Shown here piece by piece: positions 1-10,134 of a DNA stretch of 64,000 nt. The stretch spans positions 1 through 64,000 of the forward strand of contig NZ_QVTC01000017.1 in the NCBI RefSeq assembly GCF_003429085.1, written 5' to 3'. The first letter of the stretch is position 1. Every line of letters begins with the position of its first letter. This DNA comes from Bacillus sp. V59.32b. GTDB lineage: Bacteria > Bacillota > Bacilli > Bacillales > DSM-1321. Below the pieces are notes generated by a model. The model worked only from the letters and a program-made list of their open reading frames with translations. It did no database searches and had not been told where the DNA came from. Position numbers and translations under genes: made by a program.

Positions 1-9
1 TCATCTTCT

Positions 10-30
10 TCAGGCTGCCTGACCTTTTTT
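10..30 (+). terminator. Weak Rho-independent terminator before mutS
   Basis: A 5-bp stem (TCAGG/CCTGA) with a 3-nt loop is followed by CC and six T. It would end the transcript of a gene lying left of the window (cotE in the usual Bacillus order, which is inference). The stem is short, so confidence is low. Confidence 0.4.
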
Positions 31-33
31 AAA

Positions 34-105
34 ATGTCCTTTACATAGGGTACAGTTTAGTATCAGGATGCCTTTTTATTTTTTCGTTTAGGCGATTTTT
101 ATGAA
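34..105 (+). other. Damaged 5' end of mutS (in-frame stops, missing codons)
   Basis: In the mutS frame this stretch reads M-S-F-T-stop-G-T-V-stop and then [15 protein letters not shown] into the ATG at 106. The TAG codons are at 46-48 and 58-60. Intact Bacillus MutS has about 17 residues (M-x-x-Y-T-P-M-I-Q-Q-Y-L-x-I-K-A-E) before the Y/H-Q-D-A-F segment. Here only 9 codons remain, two of them stops. The segment from 61 still encodes conserved MutS sequence, including the mismatch-contacting F-Y-E (97-105), but has no start codon of its own. Either the gene is broken or the sequence at this window edge is poor. Confidence 0.75.
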
Positions 106-2646
106 ATGTTCTTCGAAGATGCTCTAAAGGCCTCACAGGAGCTTGAAATTACCTTGACCAGCCGGGAAGGCGGCAGTGAAGAGCGAATCCCGATGTGTGG
201 GATTCCCTATCATGCCGCCGCAGGCTATATTGATACTTTAATAGAAAAAGGCTATAAAGTAGCGATTTGTGAACAGACGGAGGATCCGAAACAAGCAAAA
301 GGAGTCGTGCGGCGCGAGGTGGTCCAACTGATTACCCCGGGTACCAAGATGGAAGGCAAAGGCCTGGATGAAAAGGAAAATAATTTCATCGCGTCGCTTA
401 CCGATTTTGCGGATGGAACATTCGGTCTTGCTTATAATGATTTATCAACTGGTGAAAACAAGGTCACCATCCTTCAGGGAAGCTTTGATGATCTGTACAA
501 TGAGCTTTCCATTCTTGGGGCGAAAGAGGTTGTGATCGCTCAAGACTTTCCTGCTGATTGGCAGCAGAAAATGAAGGAACGGGGAGTCGCCGCGCTTTCC
601 TTTGAAGATTCAGTGGAAGTAGATGTTCAGTTTCAATCGGTGCTCAAACTGTTACAGGAGCAAAAACAACGTGCAGCTGTCTCCAAACTGCTGCATTATC
701 TGTTCAGGACGCAAAAACGCAGCCTGGATCACCTGCAGCCTGCACTGCCTTATGAAACAAACGCTTATATGAAAATCGATTATTATTCCAAGCGTAATCT
801 CGAGCTTACGGAAACGATCCGTTCAAAGGGGAAAAAAGGTTCTTTGCTTTGGCTGCTTGATGAAACCAAAACAGCGATGGGCGGAAGGCTATTAAAACAG
901 TGGATCGAAAGGCCGCTGATTGATAAAAAAACGATTGAAAAAAGACAGCTGCTTGTCGAGACATTAAAGAACCATTATTTCGAGCGCCAGGACCTTCGGG
1001 AACGCCTGAAAGAGGTATATGATTTAGAGAGGCTTGCAGGTCGGGTCGCTTTTGGAAATGTGAATGCCCGGGATTTGATCCAACTGAAACGATCGCTGCA
1101 ACAAATCCCCACAATTCGGGAGATCGTCTCATCCTTGGATGTGGCCGCATTAGCCGAAAAGCTCGATCCATGCATGGATGTAACCGAATTGCTGGAACAG
1201 TCATTAATTGAAAACCCGCCGCTTTCTGTCAAAGAAGGGAACATCATTCAGGATGGTTACCATCCCGACCTGGATACTTACCGGGATGCCAGCCGCAACG
1301 GAAAAACGTGGATCGCCCAGCTGGAACGGCAGGAGCGTGACAGGACAGGGATCAAGTCATTAAAAATTGGCTACAACCGCGTGTTTGGCTATTATATCGA
1401 AGTGACAAGGGCGAATCTCCACCTCCTTGAAGAAGGAAGATACGAGCGGAAACAGACGCTCACAAACGCCGAACGCTACATCACGCCTGAATTAAAGGAG
1501 AAAGAAGCACTCATCCTCCAGGCAGAAGAAAAAAGCATCGGCCTTGAATACGATTTGTTCCAGGAACTCCGTGAACAGGTGAAGGTGCACATTCCACGAC
1601 TACAAGCTCTCGCAAAGGCAGTCAGTGAGCTTGATGTGCTGCAATGCTTTGCGACCATCAGCGAGGAACGGCATTATGTGAAACCGGTCTTTTCTGATGA
1701 ACGAAAAATCGTTTTAAAGGATGGGCGCCATCCAGTTGTTGAAAAAGTACTGCAAACGCAGGAATACGTTCCGAACGATTGCTATATGGATAGCGAACGG
1801 GAAATGCTGCTTATTACCGGTCCGAATATGTCAGGGAAAAGCACCTATATGCGCCAAATTGCGCTCACTTCCATACTTGCTCAGATTGGCTGCTTTGTTT
1901 CGGCAAGCGAAGCCATTCTGCCCATTTTCGATAAAGTATTTACACGAATCGGAGCCGCGGATGATTTAATCTCCGGTCAAAGTACGTTTATGGTCGAAAT
2001 GCTCGAGGCAAAGAACGCCATCGTAAATGCTACGGAAAACAGCCTGATTCTGTTCGATGAAATCGGACGCGGGACTTCCACTTATGATGGAATGGCTTTG
2101 GCTCAGGCGATCATTGAGCATATCCATGAAAATATCGGCGCTAAAACACTTTTCTCGACTCACTATCATGAGCTGACTGTTTTAGCGGACGAGCTCGCCT
2201 GCTTGCAAAATGTCCATGTCAGTGCCATGGAGCAAAACGGGAACGTCGTTTTTCTTCATAAAATCAAGGAAGGCTCCGCCGACAAGAGTTACGGCATCCA
2301 TGTCGCTCAGCTTGCAGAATTGCCAACGTCTTTAATCAAACGGGCGAATGCCATTTTAACTGAGCTTGAGAAGGACAGGGTCACTGCAAGTGCAAATTCG
2401 ATCAGTCCATTGAGCGAAAATAAAGTTCAAGCCGAATATAAGTCATTACATCAGAATTCGGAGACGGCAGCAGCTGCAAGCGACTCCCAGCTGTCATTCT
2501 TTGGAGAAATCAGCAATACTGATAGAAAAGCGCCTGCACCGAAAGAGAAAAAAGTGATCGATGAGTTAAAGGCGTTGGAGGTGCTTGATCTGACACCGCT
2601 TGATGCACTGAACCTTTTATATAAACTGCAAAAAAAGTTGAAATAA
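106..2646 (+). CDS. mutS: DNA mismatch repair protein MutS, lacking its N-terminus
   Basis: MutS recognises base mismatches and small loops, then recruits MutL using ATP. The remaining frame (846 aa from ATG 106) aligns by eye with Bacillus MutS over its whole length: connector and clamp domains, Walker [10 protein letters not shown] at about residues 572-580, Walker [14 protein letters not shown] near 646-659, and a C-terminal QLSFF clamp-binding motif near residue 795. The first ATG lies just after the G-D-F-Y-E motif, so a protein started here lacks the Phe-x-Glu mismatch wedge and about 32 N-terminal residues. Upstream codons 61-105 are conserved but preceded by stops. mutL follows 24 bp downstream, so the two are probably co-transcribed. 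Identity is certain; functionality is doubtful as read. Confidence 0.9.
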   Translation: MFFEDALKASQELEITLTSREGGSEERIPMCGIPYHAAAGYIDTLIEKGYKVAICEQTEDPKQAKGVVRREVVQLITPGTKMEGKGLDEKENNFIASLTDFADGTFGLAYNDLSTGENKVTILQGSFDDLYNELSILGAKEVVIAQDFPADWQQKMKERGVAALSFEDSVEVDVQFQSVLKLLQEQKQRAAVSKLLHYLFRTQKRSLDHLQPALPYETNAYMKIDYYSKRNLELTETIRSKGKKGSLLWLLDETKTAMGGRLLKQWIERPLIDKKTIEKRQLLVETLKNHYFERQDLRERLKEVYDLERLAGRVAFGNVNARDLIQLKRSLQQIPTIREIVSSLDVAALAEKLDPCMDVTELLEQSLIENPPLSVKEGNIIQDGYHPDLDTYRDASRNGKTWIAQLERQERDRTGIKSLKIGYNRVFGYYIEVTRANLHLLEEGRYERKQTLTNAERYITPELKEKEALILQAEEKSIGLEYDLFQELREQVKVHIPRLQALAKAVSELDVLQCFATISEERHYVKPVFSDERKIVLKDGRHPVVEKVLQTQEYVPNDCYMDSEREMLLITGPNMSGKSTYMRQIALTSILAQIGCFVSASEAILPIFDKVFTRIGAADDLISGQSTFMVEMLEAKNAIVNATENSLILFDEIGRGTSTYDGMALAQAIIEHIHENIGAKTLFSTHYHELTVLADELACLQNVHVSAMEQNGNVVFLHKIKEGSADKSYGIHVAQLAELPTSLIKRANAILTELEKDRVTASANSISPLSENKVQAEYKSLHQNSETAAAASDSQLSFFGEISNTDRKAPAPKEKKVIDELKALEVLDLTPLDALNLLYKLQKKLK

Positions 2647-2670
2647 GCAAGTAAAGCGAGGCGACAGACC

Positions 2671-4572
2671 GTGGGGAAAATTGTTCAGCTTGATGAGGCA
2701 TTATCCAATAAAATAGCAGCCGGAGAAGTGGTTGAACGACCTGCCTCCGTTGTAAAAGAGCTTGTTGAGAATGCCATCGATGCCAACAGCTCCATTGTAG
2801 AAATTGAAATCGAGGAGGCCGGACTGGCCAAAATCCGCATCATTGATAATGGCGACGGAATCATGCCCGAGGATGTCGAAACGGCTTTTCTACGGCATGC
2901 GACGAGCAAGATTAAAGACGAAAATGATTTATTCAGAATTCGTACCCTTGGATTTCGGGGAGAAGCGTTGCCAAGTATAGCTTCCGTTTCGCGGTTCGAG
3001 CTCAAAACGAGCACCGGTGGCGATGCAGGGATACGGATTGTGCTTGAAGGCGGTAGCGTCAAGGAACACGAACCAGCTTCAAGCCGCAAGGGGACAGATA
3101 TTACCGTTTCGGATTTATTTTTTAACACACCGGCCCGGCTGAAGTATATGAAAACGATTCATACGGAACTTGGAAAAATCACGGATTTGGTTAATCGGCT
3201 TGCCCTTGCTCATCCGGAGGTATCCTTCCGGCTGACTCATAATGAAAGAAAGCTGCTTCATACGAACGGAAACGGTGATGTGCGCCAAGTGCTCGCCGCA
3301 ATTTATGGAATCAACATCGCCAAGAAAATGGTGCCGGTCGAGGGAAGCTCGCTTGATTATACGGTCAAAGGATTTATTGCCTTGCCTGAAATTACAAGAA
3401 CGTCTCGCAATTATATGTCAACGATGATTAACGGGCGATTTATCAGAAACTACGCTTTGATAAATTCGATTTTGGATGGATATCACACACTTCTTCCGAT
3501 TGGGCGATTTCCAATTGCATTGCTTTTCATCGAAATGGATCCGATCTTGGTGGATGTGAATGTCCACCCGTCTAAAATGGAAGTCCGGATAAGCAAGGAA
3601 CAAGAACTAACCCAGCTTGTCACAGAAGCCATTAAAACTGCATTTAAAACACGTGAACTGATTCCAAGCGGGGCGGGAGCTGTCCGGAAAGAACAAGCCA
3701 GGACGGAACAAGCTTCCTTTGAACTCGATCATGTCGTCAGGGAAGAGAGTACTGTCCGGGCGGACGCTGAGCAACAAGCTTCCCGGTTCATGGAGAATTT
3801 AGTTCGGGAGCCTGTGGTTGAGGAGCTGGAACAATCACAAGAAACCCGTATTGACAGGAACATGGCCTTACATGATAACGAAAATCAGCATCTCCAGCCG
3901 TCGAGCACGGTTCCGGAAGCAAAACAGGAGGACCCGTTTATTTTTAATCCGCTTTATGCTGAAACTCCGCTTTCCGATCATGTCCCGACACGAGTCCCGC
4001 CCATGTACCCGATCGGCCAAATGCATGGAACGTATATTTTTGCGCAGAACGAAAAAGGGCTCTATATCATTGATCAGCATGCGGCACAGGAGCGGATCAA
4101 ATACGAATACTTCTCTGAAAAAGTGGGCCGGGTGGAAAACGAACTCCAGGAAATGCTCGTTCCGATCACGCTTGAATATTCAACAGATGAATGCATCAGG
4201 ATTAACGAATATAAAGAAGAGCTGGAGAAGGTCGGAGTCTACCTCGAGGAGTTTGGCCTCAATTCCTATATCGTCAGGGCCCATCCGCAATGGTTCCCGA
4301 AAGGTATCGAGCAGGAGGTCATGGAGGAAATGATCGAACAGCTGCTGTTGATGAAAAAGGTCGACATCAAAAAGCTTCGGGAAGAGGCAGCCATCCTTAT
4401 GAGCTGCAAAGGGTCAATCAAAGCCAACCACCATTTGCGCAACGATGAAATCCAGGCCCTGCTTGATAAACTGCGACAAACAACCGACCCGTTCACCTGT
4501 CCGCACGGCCGTCCGATCATCATTTCCTACTCGATTTATGAAATGGAAAAGATGTTTAAGCGGGTGATGTAA
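2671..4572 (+). CDS. mutL: DNA mismatch repair endonuclease MutL
   Basis: MutL is the matchmaker ATPase and nicking endonuclease of mismatch repair. The N-terminal GHKL ATPase has [15 protein letters not shown] and GFRGEAL motifs. A variable linker (about residues 330-445) leads to the C-terminal endonuclease domain with [12 protein letters not shown] (from residue 468), SCKGSIKA near 578 and CPHGRP near 610. These motifs identify the nicking type found in organisms without MutH. The start is GTG with a GCGAGG-like SD; B. subtilis MutL starts at the equivalent place. It is intact at 633 aa, close to the family length. It lies directly after mutS and is followed by a strong terminator. Confidence 0.97.
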   Translation: MGKIVQLDEALSNKIAAGEVVERPASVVKELVENAIDANSSIVEIEIEEAGLAKIRIIDNGDGIMPEDVETAFLRHATSKIKDENDLFRIRTLGFRGEALPSIASVSRFELKTSTGGDAGIRIVLEGGSVKEHEPASSRKGTDITVSDLFFNTPARLKYMKTIHTELGKITDLVNRLALAHPEVSFRLTHNERKLLHTNGNGDVRQVLAAIYGINIAKKMVPVEGSSLDYTVKGFIALPEITRTSRNYMSTMINGRFIRNYALINSILDGYHTLLPIGRFPIALLFIEMDPILVDVNVHPSKMEVRISKEQELTQLVTEAIKTAFKTRELIPSGAGAVRKEQARTEQASFELDHVVREESTVRADAEQQASRFMENLVREPVVEELEQSQETRIDRNMALHDNENQHLQPSSTVPEAKQEDPFIFNPLYAETPLSDHVPTRVPPMYPIGQMHGTYIFAQNEKGLYIIDQHAAQERIKYEYFSEKVGRVENELQEMLVPITLEYSTDECIRINEYKEELEKVGVYLEEFGLNSYIVRAHPQWFPKGIEQEVMEEMIEQLLLMKKVDIKKLREEAAILMSCKGSIKANHHLRNDEIQALLDKLRQTTDPFTCPHGRPIIISYSIYEMEKMFKRVM

Positions 4573-4576
4573 AAGG

Positions 4577-4623
4577 AAGAGCTTAGGAACATTGATACAA
4601 CAATGTTCCTAAGCTCTTTTTTT
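4577..4623 (+). terminator. Terminator after mutL
   Basis: A perfect 18-bp stem (4577-4594 with 4601-4618) and 6-nt loop, with a run of T ending at 4623. It ends the mutS-mutL transcript and could also act on the converging minus-strand gene. Confidence 0.93.
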
Positions 4624-4657
4624 GGATAAAGTTCTTACTTTATAAACCGTTTTAATA

Positions 4658-4843
4658 TTAGTGCTTTTTATCTTTCTCAAGTAAGTCTATGACCCTATCA
4701 AGTTTTTGTTCGATTCGTACCGAATGATCGGGCTTTCTTTTAATTAGATATTTTATAAATAAGAAAATAGCAATAACAATTCCAATCAATACAATGAAAC
4801 AAATGATTTGAAAAATGATATCTCCAATATTGAAAATGCCCAT
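4658..4843 (-). CDS. DUF4083-like single-span membrane microprotein
   Basis: A 61-residue protein with an N-terminal GDIIFQ motif, one hydrophobic segment (about residues 7-30), a basic KYLIKRKP stretch, then a charged amphipathic tail (IEQKLDRVIDLLEKDKK) likely to form a short coiled coil. This layout matches the small Bacillus membrane proteins called DUF4083; function unknown. I chose the ATG at 4843 because AAGGTGG lies 8 nt before it; an in-frame GTG four codons upstream lacks a site. A second protein of similar design follows upstream on the same strand (4961-5131), and a third, shorter relative lies at 34782. Confidence 0.75.
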   Translation of the reverse strand: MGIFNIGDIIFQIICFIVLIGIVIAIFLFIKYLIKRKPDHSVRIEQKLDRVIDLLEKDKKH

Positions 4844-4960
4844 GTGCTCTTCCACCTTTTAGATTAAATATTCCTCGATTTTTGATTATGTAGCTAATAG
4901 GGTTGCCACTATGTTTAAACAATAAAAGTAAGAGTTGAGGAACTCTTTCGTTCAAAAAAT

Positions 4961-5131
4961 CTAAGAAGCATGATTATTCTTCGTATCCATTTTATCAGAT
5001 ATTTTTTTAAGGATGGCATTCTGTTCAGTTTGGATTTTCAGGAACCTTAGTGCAAACCAAACTGCAAAGACTAAGGGAGCTAACGTAAACAACAAAGTCA
5101 AAATGGGAATAAATGCAGTGAATACTTCCAT
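4961..5131 (-). CDS. Small single-span membrane protein, unknown function
   Basis: About 56 residues: a hydrophobic segment (roughly residues 5-30), a basic/aromatic boundary (WFALRFLK), then a short charged helix (QNAILKKISDKM). It resembles DUF4083-type microproteins in layout but lacks the GDIIFQ motif. The start is the ATG at 5131 preceded by GGGAGG with good spacing; the longer frame from an upstream TTG includes the SD itself and is rejected. It is transcribed towards 4658-4843, separated by about 120 bp. Confidence 0.65.
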   Translation of the reverse strand: MEVFTAFIPILTLLFTLAPLVFAVWFALRFLKIQTEQNAILKKISDKMDTKNNHAS

Positions 5132-5278
5132 AGATAAAACCTCCCGCCACAATTGGCTAATAATAACAAATATAAAAAGCTATAAAAAGTATAGACTATT
5201 TAGAGGTAAATTGAAATATGGACGATGAAAAATCTGTATCCGATATTTTAAGCTTATCATCAGCATAGAATATGGATG

Positions 5279-5325
5279 AAAAAAAGCCTGAAACACAACG
5301 GGATAGCGTGTTTTAGGCTTTTTTT
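5279..5325. terminator. Bidirectional terminator in the 5132-5445 gap
   Basis: A 15-bp stem (5282-5296 with 5308-5322) is flanked by A-rich and T-rich runs, so it can work on either strand. On the minus strand it would end the RsbR-like gene at 5446. Nothing else recognisable was seen in this gap; a plus-strand open frame at 5350-5649 is an antisense shadow. Confidence 0.9.
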
Positions 5326-5445
5326 ACTATCTGGGAAGTAAGGGTTTTAGTGAGTTGTCATCTAATTTGCGAGGATAACAAAATAGTTACAAAGGTTATA
5401 GAAGTAAGGATAGTTTTTAAAAAAAGGTTCCAAATGAACAGAAAA

Positions 5446-6270
5446 TCATATATTCAAGCTCTTAATTGCCTGATGGAGACTCGAGAACGTAAATACATTC
5501 TTGAAATCTATGCCGATATTCACCATCGTTTGGGCGATTTCCGGTCTGATTCCGGTCAGCTTTGTTTCGATACTCACCAGCTTCAAGGAAGAAATGACTT
5601 TGAAAATCTGGTCGGCTACCATTGTATCGATGATAGGCACCCCGGATAAATCGATAATCATATACTGAAGATTAAGGTCTGTCCCTTCCGTTAATGCTTT
5701 GTCCATCAATTGTTGGGCTCTCTTCGTATCAATATTGCCCACAAGCGGGAGAACGCCGATTTCTTCGGTGACCCGAACGATCGGAATGGAGAGTTCATAG
5801 AGGGATTCTTCCGCAGTGTGAATAGTAGAAGAATGGTTACTTGAATAGGAGAGGCTCAGCCAGTGAACCGCCTTGTCGACGACTGAGTCGAAACGTGATA
5901 GCACTTCATAGAAAGTATCAATTGTAAAGTTATGTTTGATTGCTTTGTCTTTGATAATCACACCGATCGTATTACGATAAAAACGAACTTCCTCGATGGC
6001 AATATCAAGTGGAAGATTTAAATCGATCAGTAAATGAACGACTCCTTCTCCCCAGTCTTTTAAGCGGAGATACGTTTCATCCAATTCAATTGAGATGGAA
6101 TCAGCATAGATTTCAATTAAATGCTCCCTCCATGTGGTTAAGATCTCATCAATTTTAACACTATAATCTCTTTCATCAGCTACATGTCGTTGTTCAGCAA
6201 GCTCTTCTTTTTTTGAAAGCACATGGTCCGTGATTTTTTCCAGTTGGGCTTTTAAATGAATCGTTTCCAT
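5446..6270 (-). CDS. RsbR-type stressosome co-antagonist (STAS domain)
   Basis: RsbR paralogues form the stressosome core with RsbS and release the kinase RsbT to switch on sigma-B. The N-terminal half (about 150 aa) is a helical globin-like sensor. The C-terminal half is a STAS domain with VTEEIGVLPLVGNIDTKRAQ and DLSGVPIIDTMVADQ, which carry the Thr positions corresponding to T171 and T205 of B. subtilis RsbRA (by motif). The length of 274 aa is typical. The start is the ATG at 6270 with AAGGAGG 5 nt upstream; a longer frame to 6312 has no ribosome site. No rsbS or rsbT gene is adjacent, so this is a stand-alone paralogue. Confidence 0.88.
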   Translation of the reverse strand: METIHLKAQLEKITDHVLSKKEELAEQRHVADERDYSVKIDEILTTWREHLIEIYADSISIELDETYLRLKDWGEGVVHLLIDLNLPLDIAIEEVRFYRNTIGVIIKDKAIKHNFTIDTFYEVLSRFDSVVDKAVHWLSLSYSSNHSSTIHTAEESLYELSIPIVRVTEEIGVLPLVGNIDTKRAQQLMDKALTEGTDLNLQYMIIDLSGVPIIDTMVADQIFKVISSLKLVSIETKLTGIRPEIAQTMVNIGIDFKNVFTFSSLHQAIKSLNI

Positions 6271-6380
6271 TTTAACCTCCTTATAGATTAATAGTCTATA
6301 ATGCGATACCATTTTAACATAAACCTATATCGACAGAAAAAGATTAAGCTGAAGAATTTGAACAGCATGGAGGTAAGCAT

Positions 6381-7364
6381 TTGTTACTGTTGGACTCGAT
6401 TTACGGAAAGCATCAGATTGAGGGAATATTAGAGGAGCTAGTGAATAGTCAACCCGTGCAAAGATTAAAAGGCGTACATCAAGGAGGGGCAAGTTTCTAA
6501 GTGAATCCAAGATGGAATATTACCCGGTATGAGCATTCCATTGGTGTGATGCTATTGATTAAGAAATTGGGCGGCTCCCTTGAGGAACAGATTGCCGGAT
6601 TGCTTCACGATGTATCGCACACCGCCTTTTCCCATGTGATTGATTTCGTCTTTGATCATAAGGAAGAAAACTACCATGAACAAATCCTGAATCAATTTCT
6701 GAAAAAATCAGAAATCCCCGTTATTCTTCATGATCATGGCTACGATTATGAAGAGACCCTTCTGGAAGGTGCAAAATGGACATTGCTGGATCAGCCGGCA
6801 CCGGAATTGTGTGCAGACAGGGTGGATTATACGCTTAGGGACATGTATCATTATGGGCACATTTCACATGAGGAAGTGAAAACCTTTTTAAATGATTTAC
6901 AAGTAGTCGATGGAAAAATGTACCCTGCATCGATTAAGGCAGCCAGATGGTTTACAGAGACTTATTATAATGAAGTGATCGATTTCTTCATGGACCCTTT
7001 GAATATTTATGGATACCATCAGCTGGCACAAGCGCTTAAAGTAGCTTTGGAGAATCATATCATCACTTCTGACGACCTGCTTCGTACCGATGAAGAGCTA
7101 TTATCCATGCTGCGGGCATCCAGCAATCAGCCTCTGCAAAGCATCCTAAATACTATTCATGATAACGTGAAGCTTATCGAGGATGACGAGCAATATGATC
7201 TTCATCGCAAAAACAAACTTCGACTTATAGATCCTTCCGTATTGGAGGAAGGCAAGCTCGTAAAATCATCTTCGCTATCAAGAAAGATTAAGATGATGGG
7301 TGAGGAAGCTTTGAAGAAATCTATCACAGGAGTATATGTGAAAGTTATTTCTACTAGCAGGTGA
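6381..7364 (+). pseudogene. HD-domain phosphohydrolase with in-frame stop (codon 40)
   Basis: Homologues start with a segment like D-S-I-Y-G-...-V-Q-R-L-K-G-V-H-Q-G-G-A-S-(F/Y)-L-V-N-P-x-W-N-x-T-R-Y-E-H-S. Here that reads from TTG 6381 (GGAGGT 5-10 nt upstream), but the expected Leu codon is TAA at 6498-6500. The frame then continues from GTG 6501 for 287 aa. The downstream part keeps the metal ligands of the HD superfamily: RYEHS, LLHD and a later DRVDY. AAGGAGGGG, coding for H-Q-G-G, lies 11 nt before GTG 6501 and could allow reinitiation of an N-truncated protein. The substrate is unknown; HD enzymes typically hydrolyse phosphate esters or nucleotides. Confidence in the family is high; functional status is open. 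Confidence 0.82.
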
Positions 7365-7452
7365 ATAAAACGAGTCGGTTTTGTTTATAATGAGTAGAGT
7401 TTAGCTACTTTAGAGAAGATTATGGTAAGATAGGAAAAAAAGAAATAAGGCA

Positions 7453-8415
7453 GTGAAAGTATTGAAAATAAATAAGGCGAATCTTTTGGTGATTATAGGC
7501 CCTACCGCTGTTGGGAAAACCAAATTGAGCATCGAGCTTGCGAAAAGATTCAATGGTGAGATTATCAGCGGGGATTCCATGCAAGTATACAAAGGGATGG
7601 ACATAGGTACCGCTAAGATTACCGAAGCCGAAAAAGAAGGCATCCCTCATTATCTAATCGATATTAAGCAGCCAGATGCACCCTTCAATGCCGCTGAATT
7701 CCAAGAAAGAGCCGATGCAATCATACGGGATATACATAGTAGAGGAAAACTTCCCGTCATCGTCGGTGGAACTGGTTTATACATCCAATCTGTCATTTAT
7801 GACTACCACTTTTCTGAAGCGCCATCGGACCCTGGTTATAGGGAAAAGCTTGAAAGACAGGTTAAGGAAGAAGGAATAGAGCCTGTTTACGCAAAGCTTA
7901 TCTCCATTGATCCGGAAAGTGCTGAGCGGATACATCCCAACAATGTCAGACGTGTCATCCGGGCTCTTGAAATTTATCATTGCACAGGTGCAACCATGAG
8001 CGAGCAGCTAGCAGAGCAGCCTACAGAATTAAAATATAATACCGTGTTAATCGGGCTGACCATGGAACGGGAGAAGTTATATGAAAGAATCAATCAGCGG
8101 GTTGAGATGATGACCTCGCTTGGTCTGGTTGAGGAAGTCCGTTCTTTTTACGAACAGGGATTAAGGAACTGTCAATCGATACAGGCGATCGGCTACAAAG
8201 AGCTTTATGACTATTTTGATGGTTCGAAAACAAAAGAAGAGGCATTGGAATCCTTAAAGCAAAATTCACGCAGGTATGCAAAACGACAGCTGACCTGGTT
8301 CCGCAATAAGATGGACGTAACGTGGTTCGATATGACAGAGGTTGAAAACTTTCCAAAAAAACTTGAGGAAATATCCGTTTTTATTGCAGGAAAGCTCTTA
8401 GGCAAAAGCGAATAA
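7453..8415 (+). CDS. miaA: tRNA dimethylallyltransferase MiaA
   Basis: MiaA transfers a dimethylallyl group to A37 of tRNAs reading UNN codons. The P-loop GPTAVGKT is at residues 16-23. It is followed by DSMQVYKGMDIGTAKIT, the VGGTGLYIQ motif, HPNNVRRVIRALEI and the C-terminal QNSRRYAKRQLTWFRNK segment, all diagnostic of the family. Length 320 aa is normal. The start is GTG 7453 with only a weak AAGG-like site; TTG 7462 is an alternative. hfq follows 33 bp downstream, the usual Bacillus pair. Confidence 0.96.
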   Translation: MKVLKINKANLLVIIGPTAVGKTKLSIELAKRFNGEIISGDSMQVYKGMDIGTAKITEAEKEGIPHYLIDIKQPDAPFNAAEFQERADAIIRDIHSRGKLPVIVGGTGLYIQSVIYDYHFSEAPSDPGYREKLERQVKEEGIEPVYAKLISIDPESAERIHPNNVRRVIRALEIYHCTGATMSEQLAEQPTELKYNTVLIGLTMEREKLYERINQRVEMMTSLGLVEEVRSFYEQGLRNCQSIQAIGYKELYDYFDGSKTKEEALESLKQNSRRYAKRQLTWFRNKMDVTWFDMTEVENFPKKLEEISVFIAGKLLGKSE

Positions 8416-8448
8416 ATAACAAATAGAGAGATTAGAGGAGGATTTAGG

Positions 8449-8682
8449 ATGAAGCAATCCGTAAATATTCAAGATCAATTTTTAAACCAATTAAGAAAAG
8501 ATGGGACGTATGTCACCGTGTTTTTATTAAACGGCTTTCAAATAAGGGGACAAATTAAAGGTTTTGACAACTTTACGGTTCTTTTTGAGACAGAAGGGAA
8601 GCAGCAATTAGTCTTCAAACATGCTATCTCTACTTTCGCTCCACAGCGAAATGTCCAAATCGATTTTGAGGCAAAAGAATAA
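8449..8682 (+). CDS. hfq: RNA-binding protein Hfq
   Basis: Hfq is a hexameric Sm-like RNA chaperone. The 77-aa product has the Sm1 motif ([21 protein letters not shown]) and the Sm2 motif FKHAIST with the usual K-H. The SD GAGGAGG lies 9 nt before the ATG. It lies directly downstream of miaA and is followed by a terminator, so it is the last gene of that transcript. Confidence 0.97.
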   Translation: MKQSVNIQDQFLNQLRKDGTYVTVFLLNGFQIRGQIKGFDNFTVLFETEGKQQLVFKHAISTFAPQRNVQIDFEAKE

Positions 8683-8687
8683 AACGG

Positions 8688-8722
8688 AAAACAGGCATGA
8701 GTAAAACCGTGCCTGTTTTTAA
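8688..8722 (+). terminator. Terminator after hfq
   Basis: An inverted repeat AAACAGGCA / TGCCTGTTT with a 12-nt loop, followed by T. It ends the miaA-hfq transcript; the minus-strand gene ending at 8727 may share it. Confidence 0.88.
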
Positions 8723-8726
8723 ATGA

Positions 8727-8840
8727 TCATTTAATTTTTCCATCGCCCCCACAAATGGGGCAGGTTAAAATACCACCGAACGCAACATCAATATCTTCAA
8801 AGCCATCGCCCTTACAATTCGGGCATGTTTTATATTTCAT
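8727..8840 (-). CDS. Zinc-ribbon-like microprotein (two CxxC knuckles)
   Basis: A 37-residue protein with two knuckles, CPNCKGDG and CPICGGDG, resembling one zinc-binding half of the DnaJ Cys-rich domain. It probably binds one zinc ion; function unknown. I chose ATG 8840 because GGAGGGG lies 5 nt upstream; the longer open frame to 8939 has no ribosome site and is not Cys-rich. It is convergent with hfq and shares the intergenic terminator. Confidence 0.75.
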   Translation of the reverse strand: MKYKTCPNCKGDGFEDIDVAFGGILTCPICGGDGKIK

Positions 8841-9163
8841 GGAACCCCTCCAAAATTGATTAATAAATTCACTTTCCAATATATAACCAGACATCATTCC
8901 GTAGAATACAAATTTTTCATGTGATACTTTTTTCAACAAAGTATACTGACTTCCTGCTTTTTTGAATATACATAAACTTAGGAAATATTTCTCGGGAAAG
9001 CGCAGGATGTGACAACTCTGAGGTTTCCTTTGTAGAAATAATGGAATATTTGTCAGAAAATTGCGTGAAATTCAAAATTTATGTCTAGTTATGTAGTGAA
9101 TCTATAGCCTCCATACAGGCGCATAAACAGAGCAGATCGTTTTTGAATGGAGAGGTGGATGCT

Positions 9164-10108
9164 TTGGAACAGCCGATCCGTATGAAAAATAACGGACAAA
9201 TCAATGTGGTCTTAAACGGACAAAAAAGTAGAAGTATTAAGAAAGATCCTCCAAGGGAAATTCAAGAAAAAGAAATTCCTCTCCAGCATATCGCCTTAAA
9301 GGAAATCGAAGAGGAATTAGGAACCCTTGTCGGCATGGCAGAAATGAAACGGATGATAAAAGAAATATACGCGTGGATCTACATTAACAAAAAGCGTGAA
9401 GAACGGGGCCTCAAGGCAGGCAGGCAAGCTTTGCATATGATGTTTAAAGGAAACCCGGGCACGGGTAAAACAACAGTAGCAAGACTCATAGGCAAGCTAT
9501 TTCTCAAGATGAATGTGCTCTCTAAAGGTCATTTGATTGAAGCCGAAAGAGCGGATTTAGTCGGGGAATACATCGGCCACACCGCACAGAAAACGCGCGA
9601 TTTGATTAAAAAGGCAATCGGCGGGATTCTTTTCATTGACGAAGCGTACTCCCTTGGAAGGGGAGGCGAAAAAGACTTTGGAAAAGAAGCCATCGATACT
9701 CTCGTTAAGCATATGGAGGACCGACAGCACGAATTTATCCTGATTTTAGCCGGTTATTCCCGGGAGATGGATCACTTTCTGACCCTCAATCCGGGCTTGT
9801 ACTCACGTTTTCCCATTGTCGTGGATTTTCCTGATTACTCGATTGACCAGCTCCTTGAGATCGCCGGAATGATGCTTGATGAACGAGAGTATGTCATGAG
9901 CAGGGATGCCGAGAGAAAGCTAAGGGATCACCTTACGTTCCTGAAAAATGTGATTGGGCCTTTGTCCTTTTCGAATGGCCGCTATATCCGCAATATCATC
10001 GAAAAATCAATTCGCTCGCAGGCAATGAGGCTATTGATTGAAGATGCTTACGACAGAAACGACTTGATCACCCTAAGAAGCCAGGATTTAGTTTTTGAAG
10101 AAGACTAA
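9164..10108 (+). CDS. spoVK: Stage V sporulation protein K (AAA+ ATPase)
   Basis: SpoVK is a CbxX/CfqX-type AAA+ ATPase needed for spore maturation in the mother cell. From TTG 9164 the protein has 314 aa, with Walker A GNPGTGKT at residues 96-103, Walker B ILFIDEAYS near 155-163, and the conserved AERADLVGEYIGHTAQKT loop. TTG 9164 has AGAGGTGG 5 nt upstream; the longer frame from TTG 9143 lacks a site. A CATACA element near 9112 resembles a sigma-E -10, consistent with the known regulon of the B. subtilis gene, but the -35 is unclear. A glutaredoxin gene follows 26 bp downstream. Confidence 0.93.
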   Translation: MEQPIRMKNNGQINVVLNGQKSRSIKKDPPREIQEKEIPLQHIALKEIEEELGTLVGMAEMKRMIKEIYAWIYINKKREERGLKAGRQALHMMFKGNPGTGKTTVARLIGKLFLKMNVLSKGHLIEAERADLVGEYIGHTAQKTRDLIKKAIGGILFIDEAYSLGRGGEKDFGKEAIDTLVKHMEDRQHEFILILAGYSREMDHFLTLNPGLYSRFPIVVDFPDYSIDQLLEIAGMMLDEREYVMSRDAERKLRDHLTFLKNVIGPLSFSNGRYIRNIIEKSIRSQAMRLLIEDAYDRNDLITLRSQDLVFEED

Positions 10109-10134
10109 TAATCGCTGTCCGAGGAGGTTCAAAA

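Noticed and set aside
5350-5649. 99-aa plus-strand frame
   Set aside because: Antisense shadow of the RsbR-like gene for most of its length, with no SD.
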